DNA from: Piezodorus guildinii
Lineage: Eukaryota; Arthropoda; Insecta; Hemiptera; Pentatomidae
NCBI GenBank assembly: GCA_023052935.1
Contig: CM041295.1
Span: 167,826,366 to 167,890,365 of the forward strand
Direction of reading: 5' to 3'
Length of the DNA: 64,000 nt
How positions within the stretch are numbered: the first letter of the stretch is position 1; every line of letters starts with the position of its first letter. The notes beneath the pieces are model-generated. The model was not told the DNA's origin and did not search any database. It saw only the letters and a list, made by a program, of their open reading frames with translations. This document shows, in pieces, positions 30,965-41,852 of the stretch. Made by a program: the position numbers and the translations under genes.

Positions 30965-33900
30965 TAGCCACAACTATCTCCTAGGGGGGAGGAAATTCCA
31001 ATTTGGATCTGCTGCTCAACTTCGCTGAGTTGCTACAGTACACAGCATACCGCATCAATCCCGAAGACAATCTTAAAGAAGAAACAAGATAGAGAGAGAT
31101 TCCGCCAAATAGGAAATACATATATTTTACTAATTTTGAAATCGGTCATGGACATCTGAGAATCCCGACTAGCCTCAATATATATGGTGATGCAGGATTC
31201 CCAGTGAGTCCAAGATTATGGTCTCCGCCATGCTTTGCATCTCATTTTTTCCGAGTCCATATTTCTCTAAAAATAATCCAGTGGCTACTGGGATGGTCCC
31301 TCTGCTTCCGAACCAAAGTCCCACGACTTTAAATTCCCTTTCACCGAACTCCTCACGAAATTTTTCCCTCAGGTATGGAATACATTTTGTATAAATGTTC
31401 TCTTTCTCTTCTTGAATCCTCTTGCCTTGTTCCTGGTCATTTGTTTCATATCTGATAGTGGGGTCCACTATCAGTGCTTCATTTTTTGTGGCATTAAATG
31501 CCAAGATATCCACAAATCTTGTCGACCCATCTGTATCAAGGCAAAAGACTTCCTGAAAACATTTATACTTTCTCACTTCCAAAAGTTCTGATATTTCTTT
31601 CTTTATGCGGTTGTGCCGGCGGGTAACGAGAAGCATGTTATGTGGACATTTTCCCAACACATGTGAAGGGGTTTCTAACTCTCGACCGCATCTGCGGCAG
31701 AGGGGTCCAACAGCCTCGTTACCCTGGCATCTCGATCCAGGGACTCCACGAAGTGGTGCGTAGTTTATGTTCAATTTGAGTGCGTTTGTCCACTCTGATC
31801 CTGTTAACATTTGTCGATCGAACATAAACCTGTTTACGCTCGGGTTGGCTTTAAAATGTACCACGCCTACACCCTGCCACTTGCACTGGCTCCACTCCTC
31901 AAAAGACTTTTCCCTCAAGAACTGCCTCACTCTCTTTACCGTGAGAGGGGCCTCTATAGCATTTCCCTCAATTCGCAGTAGTTCGGTGCACTCGCGGATC
32001 TCCTCCGTTAAGTTGAAGATATTTTGAAACAGGGCGTCTGTTACTCCGGCCAATCTTTGAGAAATCGCCCAATGCTGAAGAGGAGCTTCCCATTGACAAC
32101 GCAGAAGCCCAAGACCCCTATATCGTCGCGGCGAGTACAGCATAGAAGAGCAGGAGTTGGCTGGCAATCCTATGATAGCCGTTATACATCTTCGAATTAT
32201 GACGTCGATTGCCTCTAACAAAGATGGGCGCAGTTTTGTTAGTGGTGCAGTCTGCAGCGGGTATATCACGGAAGGAAAAACATATCTATTTACAATGTTT
32301 ATTTTTTGGTCAGGCTTTAGGAGATTAGAATTTACAAGCTTTTCCATATCTCGATTCAGCCTACCGACGGATTCCTCATCAAATTCTAATTCCCCCGAAA
32401 ATCTACAACCCAGGTATTTGATGAAATCTTTATCTTGAATAGAATGGATTTCCTCTCCCGTATCCAAACAAAACTTTGACCCAACCAACTTTCCATTTTT
32501 CAAGATTATACCTGTGCTTTTGTTTGCATTAACAGATAATCCTATCTCTCCAAGTATTCTACGGACGCAGTTGATGGCTCTCTCTCCAGATTCCACATTG
32601 TGACAGGTCACGGCTTGATCATCCGCAAAACCTGTGAGTAAAACAGAGTCGTGGTTTGGAAGTAATTTGTATCCATACTCATTAGCTACCTTTGGATCAC
32701 AGAGCTCGGTGTATAGAGAATCTATACTTAGATTAAACAGCGCCGGTGAAAGTGGCCCACCCTGAGGTACTCCTCTCAAAACATGGATACCGTTTGTTTT
32801 ATTGATCCCAAGATTGATCTTTATCGTGTTTTTACACAATAGGCCCTCAATCGCTTTTCTTAAGTCGCTCGAAACTCCTCTCGACTCCAAAGATCTCAAG
32901 ATATGGCCGTGTCCGATGTTATCAAATGCTCCAGTCACATCTAAGAACGCGACTGCCGCGTCTTCTTGTTTATTTTTTGCATCCCTGAGAATAGCATCAA
33001 TTATTCTGGCATTGACATGACACCCCGGTTGGCCAATAATGAAACCTCTCTGGCTTGGGTGAAATGAAATTTGCTTTCGAAGCTCGAAGTCGAGAACCTT
33101 TTCAACGATACGCCTCACGATGGGATAAATTGTAATCGGTCTCCAAGAGGATATTTCCTTGCTATCCCCTTTTCCTTTATAAATTAGAACTGTTCGTCCA
33201 CAGCGGAGAATTTCGGGGACGTGTCCGAATTTCAGGATTATTTCTACTATTGTCTTCATTATATGTGCGATTCCTATTTTTTTAATTGTTCTTATAAGAA
33301 CTCCATCTGGACCGGCTGATGTGTCCAAAGATATATTTTTTATTACCCTGTGCACTGTTTTCAAATCAATTGATTGCACGTTAGGAATACCTGGTGATGA
33401 AGGGTAGTCTTCTTTTTCGTTATCATTTTTTATCTCAAAAAGTGATTTGAAATGATCCTCAACCTTCTCAATGGCGATGGGACACTGCTTTGGGCGATTT
33501 TCATTCATTACACTCTGAACCACTTTCTTCCTGCAGTTGTAGTATTTGTACTGGGCCAGGTCGTATTCGTATTGTTCACGCCTCCTTTCCCTTGCGGCCT
33601 TGTTGGATCTTTGAGGATTGCTAGCCTTTCGTTCACCCTTCCCCCACATCGCAAGCTTTTTCGTTTTACGCATTTGGTAAAAACGTACTGCTGGATGTTT
33701 TGGACCTGGGAGAGTTTTATTCGCTTCTCTTAGAAAACAATGAAAGTCCCTCATGTTTTTATCAAAATTTTCAGAATTGAAAGGAGCCTTAAGCAGATCT
33801 TTAAATGTGTCCGCCCACTTTTTAACATCTAACCCAATGTTGTTCTCAGTTGAGCTTTCGACCTTTTCACCTTCATTCTTCCTTTCTATCCTTCCCAACT

Positions 33901-34650
33901 TAATCCTATTCGCTTCTATCGGGTGCTTCTTTGAGGTATGAATTACAAGCCCACGACTACTCTTAAATGATTGATGGCAAATCGAACAAATGTGGCAAGA
34001 GTTATCTTTTGTTAAACATTGCTGTTTAGGATCCAAATCTTCATCATTTTTATGTGAGCCCTCTTGAATACAATTTTCTGAGCTACGATTACCGTCATTG
34101 TCTTTTTCATGTGACTCCATAATCACTGTCGGGTCTCGTATGAAAAGCTCACTGTCGATCACAGTTTTTCCAGAAAAAATGCCGGTATTCTCCTCCCATT
34201 CAACGGACACAATTCGGTAGTTATTCTCATCACTCTTTTCTATATTAGTAATAAAGGCCTCTTGAAGCAACCCGCATGTTCTTCGAATCCATACTTGCTG
34301 GCCAACATCTATATTTTTCCCAGTTCCGGATATATCTTCCATTTTGTTATTTAGGACTAGTTCAACAACTTAGTACCCAATATATAACATCAATAGTCGC
34401 AAAATTTAGGATTACTCCTCTATCTCTACAAAAAGCGAAAAAAAAGAAAGAAGACAAAAAAAAAATGACCGCTTTTATATAGCCATTCCATTAGGAAATT
34501 CAAAAGATCATAACATTATTCATATCTATAAAATTACTTGCTCAAACATTGATAAAGGCTAAAAAACATAAATGGTAAAACGTAGAATTATTAGAACAAA
34601 ATATGCAATTAATATTAGGTAAGTAGTTCAAAATAACTCACAATTCCAAA
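30965..34650 (-). mobile_element. R2-like LINE with intact ORF, inserted in the I-like LINE
   Basis: A single-ORF LINE on the minus strand with the R2-group layout: N-terminal zinc finger, central RT, C-terminal CCHC and restriction-like endonuclease. Its ends are approximate, because they are set by where I-like ORF1 similarity stops (about 30960) and resumes (about 34655). The site is inside another LINE and not in 28S rDNA, so this member does not behave as a canonical rDNA-specific R2. Confidence 0.8.
31175..34342 (-). CDS. R2-group retrotransposon protein with kinesin-13-like N-terminal segment
   Basis: The 1055-codon frame is uninterrupted. Residues 11-71 (IDVGQQVWIRRTCGLLQEA, then a VSVEWEENTGIFSGK block) resemble the N-terminal domain of kinesin-13/KIF2 proteins, which reads GxxVxIxRSDGxxHxAxV...VTVEWxExGxTKGKE. 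Residues 119-140 form a C2H2 zinc finger (C119, C122, H135, H140). The RT follows, with RPITIYPIVRRIVEKVL, VAFLDVTGAFDNIGHG, RGVPQGGPLSPALFNLSID and TGFADDQAVTCHN (ADD near residue 573). The C-terminus has CRRCGRELETPSHVLGKCPH (CCHC) and a PD-(D/E)xK-type site, RFVDILAF...ALIVDPTIRYE. It would nick target DNA and copy its own RNA there. The start at 34342 is the first ATG and keeps the whole N-terminal segment. Confidence 0.9.
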   Translation of the reverse strand: MEDISGTGKNIDVGQQVWIRRTCGLLQEAFITNIEKSDENNYRIVSVEWEENTGIFSGKTVIDSELFIRDPTVIMESHEKDNDGNRSSENCIQEGSHKNDEDLDPKQQCLTKDNSCHICSICHQSFKSSRGLVIHTSKKHPIEANRIKLGRIERKNEGEKVESSTENNIGLDVKKWADTFKDLLKAPFNSENFDKNMRDFHCFLREANKTLPGPKHPAVRFYQMRKTKKLAMWGKGERKASNPQRSNKAARERRREQYEYDLAQYKYYNCRKKVVQSVMNENRPKQCPIAIEKVEDHFKSLFEIKNDNEKEDYPSSPGIPNVQSIDLKTVHRVIKNISLDTSAGPDGVLIRTIKKIGIAHIMKTIVEIILKFGHVPEILRCGRTVLIYKGKGDSKEISSWRPITIYPIVRRIVEKVLDFELRKQISFHPSQRGFIIGQPGCHVNARIIDAILRDAKNKQEDAAVAFLDVTGAFDNIGHGHILRSLESRGVSSDLRKAIEGLLCKNTIKINLGINKTNGIHVLRGVPQGGPLSPALFNLSIDSLYTELCDPKVANEYGYKLLPNHDSVLLTGFADDQAVTCHNVESGERAINCVRRILGEIGLSVNANKSTGIILKNGKLVGSKFCLDTGEEIHSIQDKDFIKYLGCRFSGELEFDEESVGRLNRDMEKLVNSNLLKPDQKINIVNRYVFPSVIYPLQTAPLTKLRPSLLEAIDVIIRRCITAIIGLPANSCSSMLYSPRRYRGLGLLRCQWEAPLQHWAISQRLAGVTDALFQNIFNLTEEIRECTELLRIEGNAIEAPLTVKRVRQFLREKSFEEWSQCKWQGVGVVHFKANPSVNRFMFDRQMLTGSEWTNALKLNINYAPLRGVPGSRCQGNEAVGPLCRRCGRELETPSHVLGKCPHNMLLVTRRHNRIKKEISELLEVRKYKCFQEVFCLDTDGSTRFVDILAFNATKNEALIVDPTIRYETNDQEQGKRIQEEKENIYTKCIPYLREKFREEFGEREFKVVGLWFGSRGTIPVATGLFLEKYGLGKNEMQSMAETIILDSLGILHHHIY

Positions 34651-34654
34651 TGAA

Positions 34655-35502
34655 ATTAAATTAGGCTTTTATAACATTGCTATTCATCTATTTATATCCA
34701 ACCCGACGAGATGTTATAATTGCCTTAGGTTTGGACATACCAAAATAACATGTAACAAAAAACCCTTATGTCGTTTTTGTGGTAACACTTAACATGAAGG
34801 TACAGAATGTAATAACCCCTTAGAGTGTGTACTTTGCTCCGGCCACCATGATACTTTTTCGAAAATTTGTCCGAATTTTCTAAAAAAAAAAAAAAAATTA
34901 AAAATATTCAAAAGACTGAAAAAATAGCTTATGTAACGCCTAAAAAGAAGTATGAACAATTACATCCTTTAACGACTACAATTTCATTTTCTAGCATTGT
35001 AAAAAACAAGCAAACTGTTAGTGTTAATTTACAGACCGATACAGATGATCTAAATGATAAATTTATTTTCGTAAAGCCGTTAAGAGTACAGGCTTCATCG
35101 AGTAAGTCCCCCACGGTTGAAAGCGGGACAGCTACTGTACCAAGTGGTACCCCCACCATGGCTCCTCCCCACTCCCTACCCCCACCATCCCTTCCTCCTA
35201 CCACTCCTGCCTCTCATGCCTCTTCTTCCTCTATTCCATCTAATTTATTTCCTCATATTTCAAAGCCCTACCTAACTCCTCTACCCTCGGCTGGAAATTC
35301 AGCCGAAATTACGAAATCAAGTAAAATCACTAGTCAGTCTTCCTTAATTCCGAAGACTACATCTTCGGAAAAACAAACACCAGTTAACCCTCTCCTCGTT
35401 CATCGTCAGGAACCTGGAGAGTGGACAGTAGTGAAAGAAAGGCGAACAAGAAGCAGATCTAAAAATAAATCTCCTCGGAAAGGGAACATGCAAATCGATT
35501 AA
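34655..35502 (+). pseudogene. I-like LINE ORF1, zinc-knuckle half
   Basis: After the R2-like insertion the frame resumes with IPNEIKLGFYNIAIH, then RCYNCLRFGHTKITC and CRFCGN, a stop, and CNNPLECVLCSGHHDTFSKIC: three zinc-knuckle motifs, as in I/Jockey ORF1. A run of 15 A near 34881 shifts the frame into the low-complexity tail (34867-35502), rich in Pro, Ser and Thr, and ending in TRSRSKNKSPRKG. The protein would bind element RNA. The stop within the second knuckle and the A-run make it inactive. Confidence 0.8.
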
Positions 35503-35534
35503 AATATAACTTTGTTTATATTACTATCGTTTAA

Positions 35535-35538
<4 letters not shown>

Positions 35539-35608
<70 letters not shown>
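35539..35608. repeat. (TA)n microsatellite between I-like ORF1 and ORF2
   Basis: About 70 bp of TA dinucleotide interrupts the ORF1-ORF2 spacer of the I-like LINE. Confidence 0.95.
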
Positions 35609-35611
<3 letters not shown>

Positions 35612-35672
35612 ATTTCACTTTTTATTTTTATTTATTTTTTTACTAAACCTAATTCTTATAATCTTTCTATCA

Positions 35673-38435
35673 TGAACCTTCTACAATGGAATTGTAACGG
35701 TTTACAATCTCACTTAAATGATTTATAAACGAAACAGATCCGTTTTGCCTAGCTATTCAAGAGACTCACCTTAAAACTACAGATATTATCAATATTAAAA
35801 ATTATGATTTATATCGAAAATATAGTCCAAACACAAATCATAATCAACACGGAGTCTTAATTGCGGTGAAAAATAATCTTTATTCAGAACACGTCTCAAT
35901 AAACTCCCCGTTACAGGCTGTAGCCGTTAAAATTCACCCAACACCCACTTTTACTCTATGTAATGTATACCCTCTGCAGGACCGTACAATAAATACTCAT
36001 CACTTGATAGACCTTTTTAATCAACTTCCTCAACCTGTACTTTTCATTGGTGACATGGACGAAAAACAAAATCTGTATGGGGCTCCCGAGAAATTAACGC
36101 ACGCGGTAAAATGATTGAAATTTTTTTGGATTTTACAAACTTATTCCTACTCAACACTGGCGAAAATACATTTCGTAGTTCAAGCTATGGGACATACTCC
36201 GCAATAGATTTATCCCTCTGCCTCCATCCTTACACAACTTAATAGAATGGACAGTTCTACCTGACCTGCACGGTAGTGACCACTTCCCGCTTCGTATTAA
36301 ATTTAATAACATGAAATCCGCTTATGCCCAACCTAAGTGGATTTAAAAAAAAAGGTAGACCGGACTATCTTCAAATCTTTTGCTTCGCCATCCTTAATAC
36401 CTCCAACCGAATCACATATAGAGATAGGCTGTGAGACCATCACGAACATAATTATAGAAGCAGCCAGAGCATCCATTCCCACCACCTCGGGAACACTAAA
36501 AAGACCATTAATCCCCTTATTCAATTAGGATTGTAAAAAGGCAATAAAACAATGCCGAAAATCATTTAAAAAATTCCAAAGGCACATGACGACAGAAAAC
36601 ATGATCGAATATAAAAAACAACGGGCAATTTTTAAAAAATCGTGTAAACAAGAATCTTGGAAAACAGTTTTCAAGTTCTAGCAATGCCTCTACACCCGCG
36701 ACTGAAATATGGAATAATATCCGTAAAATTTCAAACAATAGATCGTTTTCAAACCCCACGATTTTGGATAATGGGCAACTGACAGACGACCCGTTAACTA
36801 TTTTTAACATTTTTGCCAATTTCTATGACGGAATATACAACACTTTGAATGACAACACTGAAATGAATGAAAAAAATAATAGACAATGAAAACATCTTGA
36901 AACAGAATTTTACAATATTCCCTTCTCAATGTGGGAATTTAACGAAACCCTCATTAGTATAAAAAGATCAACGCCCGGTTCATACTGGGTGCATAATGAT
37001 ATGATCAAAAACCTTCCGGTCGAAACTAAAACATGGCTACTCGAATTTTACAATCATCTCTGGACTACTGGACTCCTCCCACAAGCTTGGCGCAACTCGA
37101 TTGTAATTCCCATTCTGAAAACTGGAAAGGATAAAAGAGAGCCTAGTAGCTAGGCGTCCGATATTTCTAACCAGCTGCTTAAGTAAGATAATGGAGCGCA
37201 TGGTCGGCAAACGGTTAAGGTGGCTCATAGAAACTAACAATCTGTTGCAACCTTTTCATTCTGGTTTCCGTTAGGGAAGGTGTACAATGGATCATTTGGT
37301 TCCTCTGAAAGCTGAAGCGCAATACTCCTTCATTAATTCCCAACAAATGGTTGCAATATTCTTCGACTTGAAAAAAGCATCTGATAGCTTCGACCATAAA
37401 ATAATTCTCAAGAAACTGTCGTCCATAGGAAGTAAGGGTCCTGTATTCTTCTACATGTAAGAATTCCTTTCAAATCGGCAATTAAGAGTCAGAATAGGCT
37501 GTGAACTATCTGGAAATCGTAAGCAGAACATCGGGGTCCCTCAGGGCTGCGTCCTTAGCCCGATATTGTTCTGCCTTGCAATAAATGATCTGGGACTGAA
37601 CCTGCCGAGAGGTGTCAAACCGTTATTGTTTGCAGATGACCTAGCCGTAATTTGTAGATCTGGAAGCATCGACGATATCAAATGCAAATTACAGGACGCC
37701 ATCAACAGATTATACCATTAGTCATTAACCGTAGTCCTTCAGTTTTCTGCAGAAAAATCTCACTGTCTTCATTTTTCCCGAAAAAAAAATACCCAACCCT
37801 CTCCCGAATTCCGTCTGGGGAACTCTCCTATACCATATACCAATACACGTAGGTTTCTGGGCTGAATATTTGATTGGAGACTAACCTGGCAACCACATAT
37901 ATCTGCTTTGAAAACAGTTACCACTAAATGGTTAAAAATAATTAGATATCTTAAAGGTACGTCCTGGAGATCTGATAGAACAACCCTATTAAAGTTATAC
38001 TGTGCTTTCATATGCTCGAAATTAGATTATGGTAGCTTTGTCTATGGTTCCGCTCGACTTCCAATTCTAAATAAATTTGATGCCGTACGCCATGGTGGGA
38101 TTCGTATCGTAACAGGGGAGTTTCGAAGCAGTCCTATTCCTAGTCTATCTTCAGAGGCGGGAATACCTCTTCTTTTGTTCAGAAGGAAAAAACTTGCAAT
38201 TAATTACGTCTCCAAACTACTGCTCTATCCAGACCACCCAACCCAAAGGTACATTTACAAACCCAAATTCACAAGAACCTTTGCAAGTAAATTAAACTTG
38301 ACACTTCCTTTGGCCGAAAGAATCAAATTTGTTATTTCAACCCTTGAAAAACACCTCTCTAAAAACAGAACGTTTCAACTCCTCCATGGACTCTTTCACC
38401 TTCTAACATAGTTCTCCAAGTTCAATTCTAAGTAG
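35673..38435 (+). pseudogene. I-like LINE ORF2: AP endonuclease and reverse transcriptase, broken
   Basis: The AP-endonuclease starts MNLLQWNCNGLQSHLND and, after a frame break, continues with LAIQETHLK and LFIGDMDEKQNLYGA (the GDFN block altered to GDMD). The RT has LPQAWRNSIVIPILKTGKD (near 37078-37135), IGVPQGCVLSPILFCLAIND (near 37530-37590) and LLFADDLAVICRSGS (near 37626-37670; active site intact). After another break come SKLDYGSFVYGSARLPILN and SLSSEAGIPLLLFRRKKLAINY, blocks typical of I/Nimb ORF2. Numerous stops and frameshifts are visible. It is cut at 38435 by the Ty3 element and continues as RNase H at 42797. Confidence 0.82.
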
Positions 38436-38524
38436 GATTTGTTACCAGTCATTTTTTTATAAACTATGACCAAAAAGAGTAAAACGAAAGATAATGTTCA
38501 ACTTACCGATCGGGGTCACCACTT
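38435..38524 (-). repeat. Extra copy of PBS, leader and gag start outside the 3' LTR
   Basis: 38435-38524 matches 42483-42572 closely, including the primer-binding site (38511-38521) and the first gag codons (MTGNKS). These normally occur only inside the element next to the 5' LTR. Confidence 0.85.
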
Positions 38525-38747
38525 TGGCAGGTCGGTGTAAAGACTAACAAGTTTTGCACACAATATTTATTGAACAAATAAATTAACAAATAAAAGGACG
38601 TATTTACACTCCGAGAACAGGTTATAACCTCTATTCTCTTAACAACAACATTAACACATGTTTTTTTATTATCAAACACTTTTAAAGATAGATTATTCCA
38701 GCCTCAGTAGATTTGAGTTGCAACGAAGAGGGGGCTCTTCTGTTACA
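38525..38747 (-). repeat. 3' LTR of the CsRn1-type element
   Basis: The LTR starts TGTAACAG (minus strand) immediately after the polypurine tract and runs to the CTGCCA before the extra primer-binding site. It is closely similar to the 5' LTR with scattered differences. Confidence 0.8.
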
Positions 38748-38768
38748 TCACTCCCCCCCCCCTATGAG

Positions 38769-40052
38769 TCAGTCGCGGAATCCAACTTGAGGAGAGATAG
38801 ATCTTATCTGAGGTGACTGAGTCTCTTCTGCGGCTGGATCATTGTCAATCGCCGATCTCCTTGCAGGTCCGGGCATTGGTTGGGAAGTCACGGGCGATAG
38901 TTCAGGTGTTTCTAGGAGATACCCTGGCTTGAGCCGATCGATCGAGAGTCTTGGGACCTGAGAGTAGTTCAATGTCGAATGTTTTTTCCTGACGCTTAAG
39001 GACGAGGTGAGGACCAGTATACGGCGGGCTAAAAGGCTGTCGAATTCTGTCGTCTCTAAGGAATACATAGCTACAGTTTCGAAGGTCCTTGTGTACGAAA
39101 ATCGACTTCGAACTAGTACGATGTGGCGCCGGTCTTAACGTATTCATGTGGCTTCTGGGTTTATTCAGAAATTCATTAGTATCTTCCTCTTCTTTATAAT
39201 GCACCAACATCTCCCCCGGAAGGCGGATCGGTTGTCCAAGAGCCATCTTAGCAGAACTGCAATTGTTGTCGTCGCGGTTAGCTGCTCTTAATCCGAGAAG
39301 AACCGTGGGTTACATAGGTCGCTCTCGAACTGTCTTCCTTCTTCCGTGGTTATACGAGATGGGACTCCGAATCGACTGATCCAGATTGGGAAAAATGCCT
39401 TTGAAATGGTCTCTGCAGAAATATCTTCGAAGGGTTCTGCCTCCGGCCAACGGGTATACCTGTCTACCATTGTGAGACAATATCGTTTTCCCTCCGAGGT
39501 TGGTAGCGGGCCAATGATATCCATGTGTATATGGTCGAATCTGGCGGTTGGAGGAAAGTTTCCTGGTGGTGTAACGGTGTGCCGTTGAACCTTTGACCGT
39601 TGGCAGGCTATGCAAGCTCTGGCTCAGCAGCCTGTGTCTGCATTCATATTTGGCCAGAAGAACCTCTCTGATACTAGTCTTCTCGATCCACGAATTCCGG
39701 GATGGCTGAGGTTGTGCAATTTTGTAAAAATCGCTTGCCTCAGGTTCATCGGTACGTAGGGACGGGTTTTGGACTTGAGGTTTCACAGAGGAGTTTCTTC
39801 TTACCCGATGTGTCCAACCACTTGAGGCGAAGAACGGGATTTTTAAAGAGTTGTGGGATGCTAGAATCGGCTTCTTGTTCCATTGCTATATTTCCCACGT
39901 TCTGCAACCATTATCTCCTCCACCCTTGATAGCGTGTCTTCGACTATATTTTTGGCTCCTGATATTTGTTGGATGCTAGTCGTAAATTGGCTAATGTAAT
40001 TAGCCAATCTGATTCTAATTGGTGCCGATGTCTCCTGTCTTTGGGTGAACAT
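38769..40052 (-). pseudogene. CsRn1-type integrase region, several breaks
   Basis: From 40052 leftward comes the end of RNase H (IRIRLANYISQFTTSIQ, then AKNIVEDTLSRVEE). It is followed by frameshifted zinc-region residues (39786-39525), then MDIIGPLPTSEGKRYCLTMVD (first DDE aspartate) and SRITTEEGRQFES, where the second aspartate is replaced by glutamate. A gap of unknown size then leads to LGQPIRLPGEM at 39237 and a C-terminal part (to 38902). The region with the third catalytic residue is missing. The integrase is therefore inactive. Confidence 0.8.
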
Positions 40053-40071
40053 ATTTAGGATGGGTTTGTGA

Positions 40072-41709
40072 TCAGTGAATATAAATCACTAAATATCGTC
40101 CTTCAATAAGAGGTCGGAAGTGCCGTATTGCTCGGTGTACTGCGAGGAGTTCTCGGTCGTAAGTGGAGTAATTTTGCTCTGTGGAGTTCAACCCTTTTGA
40201 GGAAAACCCTAGCGGTTTCCACTCGTTATCCTCTCGTTGCTGAAGAACAGCTCCAATGGCAGTATTAGAAGCATCACAGGCAATGGAGAGGTATCCGTTT
40301 TCTGTGGGGTGGGCTAGCGCTACTGCTTCTCTGATGTCGTGTTGACATTGTTGAAAAGCAGTATCAGCTTCCTGAGTCCATTCCAAGAGCGTTGAATCGT
40401 TTTTCTTTGCGACTCTCACTAGTTCGTGGAGGACTATTTGATGTTCGGCGGCTCTAGGTAGACATCGTCGATAGAAGTTGATCGTGCCAAGGAATCTGCG
40501 TAGCTGGCCTTTGTTAGTCGGTCTTGGAAACTCAGCTATTAGTCCTTCTTTTGAGGGTAGAGGTCTAATCCCTCGTGAATCTATGACAAATCCTAGAAAC
40601 TCTATTTCAGGTTTGCGAAAGATACATTTATTTGGGTAGATAGTCAATTCGTGTATGGAGAGTCTTTCGAATACTTCTTGCAAGTGAAAACGGTGTTCTT
40701 TTTCGGAAGAAGACGCCACCATAATATCGTCTAAATAGACAAAAACATATGGCATACATAGGAAGCTGTCCATGAGTCGTTGGAATGTCTGGGCCGCGTT
40801 TCGAAGTCCAAAGCTCATGACCACAAATTCGAATATACCGAAGGGCGTTATCACGGCTGTCATCTCGATATCTTCATCGGCTACTGGCACCTGATAATAA
40901 GCTCTATTAAGACCAATCTTGCTGAAGATTTTCTTGCCGCTTAGATTGGTGTTCATATCTTGAAGGTTGGGCACGCTGTAACTTTCGGGAAGTGTCTTGG
41001 TGTTTAGGCGTCTATAGTCACCACAAAAACGCAGAGTACCGTCTTTCTTCTTGACTATGTGTAATGGGCTTGCCCATGGACTCTTCGAAGGTTGGCAGAT
41101 TCCTTCTTCTATCATCTGCTGAAATTGTTTCCGCGCGGCGTTGTACCTATCTGGTGGTAAACGGCGGGCTTTACAGTGCACCGGTGTACCTTTCTTCTCT
41201 ATAAAATGTTTCACGGAATGCTTCGCTGCCTGTGGAATGGTGGTAGGTCGAGTTAGAGACGGGTATTTCTTCAAGAGCTCGTAGTACCACTCGCCGGATG
41301 GAACAGAGTACACAGTTGGTACTGTGGTGCTTGCAAATGTTCCTCGCGTGGTTGCTCCGGTTTGGGCGTCGACTAGTTGTTGTCCGTTGAGATCAACGAT
41401 GATATTGTGATGAAAGAGGAGATCGGCTCCAATAATGGGCTGGTTAACGTCGGCTATTATGAAGTTCCACGGTAAAGGTCGTCGCAGTCCCAAGTCTAGA
41501 ATCTTTTTCTTTTCTCCGTATGTTTTTATGGATGTGCCGTTCGCAGCATAAAGAATGAAATTCGACGTTTCGCGGCGTTCTCTTCTACAAGGAGGAAAAA
41601 CGGAAATAGAAGCTCCTGTGTCGACTAAAAATCTGTCTCCTGTATTCTTGTCTTGCACAATAAGTCGGCGGGGAGGTACAACAGTGACGGAGTCCGCCTT
41701 CTCAGTCAC
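40072..41709 (-). pseudogene. CsRn1-type pol: protease, RT and RNase H frame
   Basis: An open frame of 545 codons holds retropepsin (DRFLVDTGASISVFP), RT (KKDGTLRFCGDYRRLNTKT, then the IGLNRAYYQVPVADEDI and VFVYLDDIMVAS blocks with intact YLDD) and most of RNase H (LSIACDASNTAIGAVLQQ, then [17 protein letters not shown]). It ends at a stop at 40072, just before the DHKP block, which continues in another frame. RT itself looks sound. The homologous plus-strand frame at 24106-26420 is longer but truncated. Confidence 0.85.
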
Positions 41710-41852
41710 TGAAATCAGTTTCCCTGTTCCTTAGGTTTCCAGGAGCTGGGTTCTCTGCAATCCTTGGCGTTCTCTCGAAACTTTTCGTGAAAATAACAGA
41801 ATTTTTTTATCGACCGTCGTTCTCCTCGGCTTGTTAATTGACTTCTTTGAGC
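41710..41852 (-). pseudogene. CsRn1-type gag zinc motif, degenerate
   Basis: The minus strand reads CYFHEKFRENAKDCREPSSW. The CHCC motif keeps C, H and C, but the last cysteine position is serine in the P-S-S sequence. The segment is out of frame with the gag core. Confidence 0.6.

Noticed and set aside
35113..35300. Pro/Ser-rich stretch as a host mucin-like gene
   Set aside because: It is continuous with zinc knuckles of the I-like LINE ORF1 and is its low-complexity tail.
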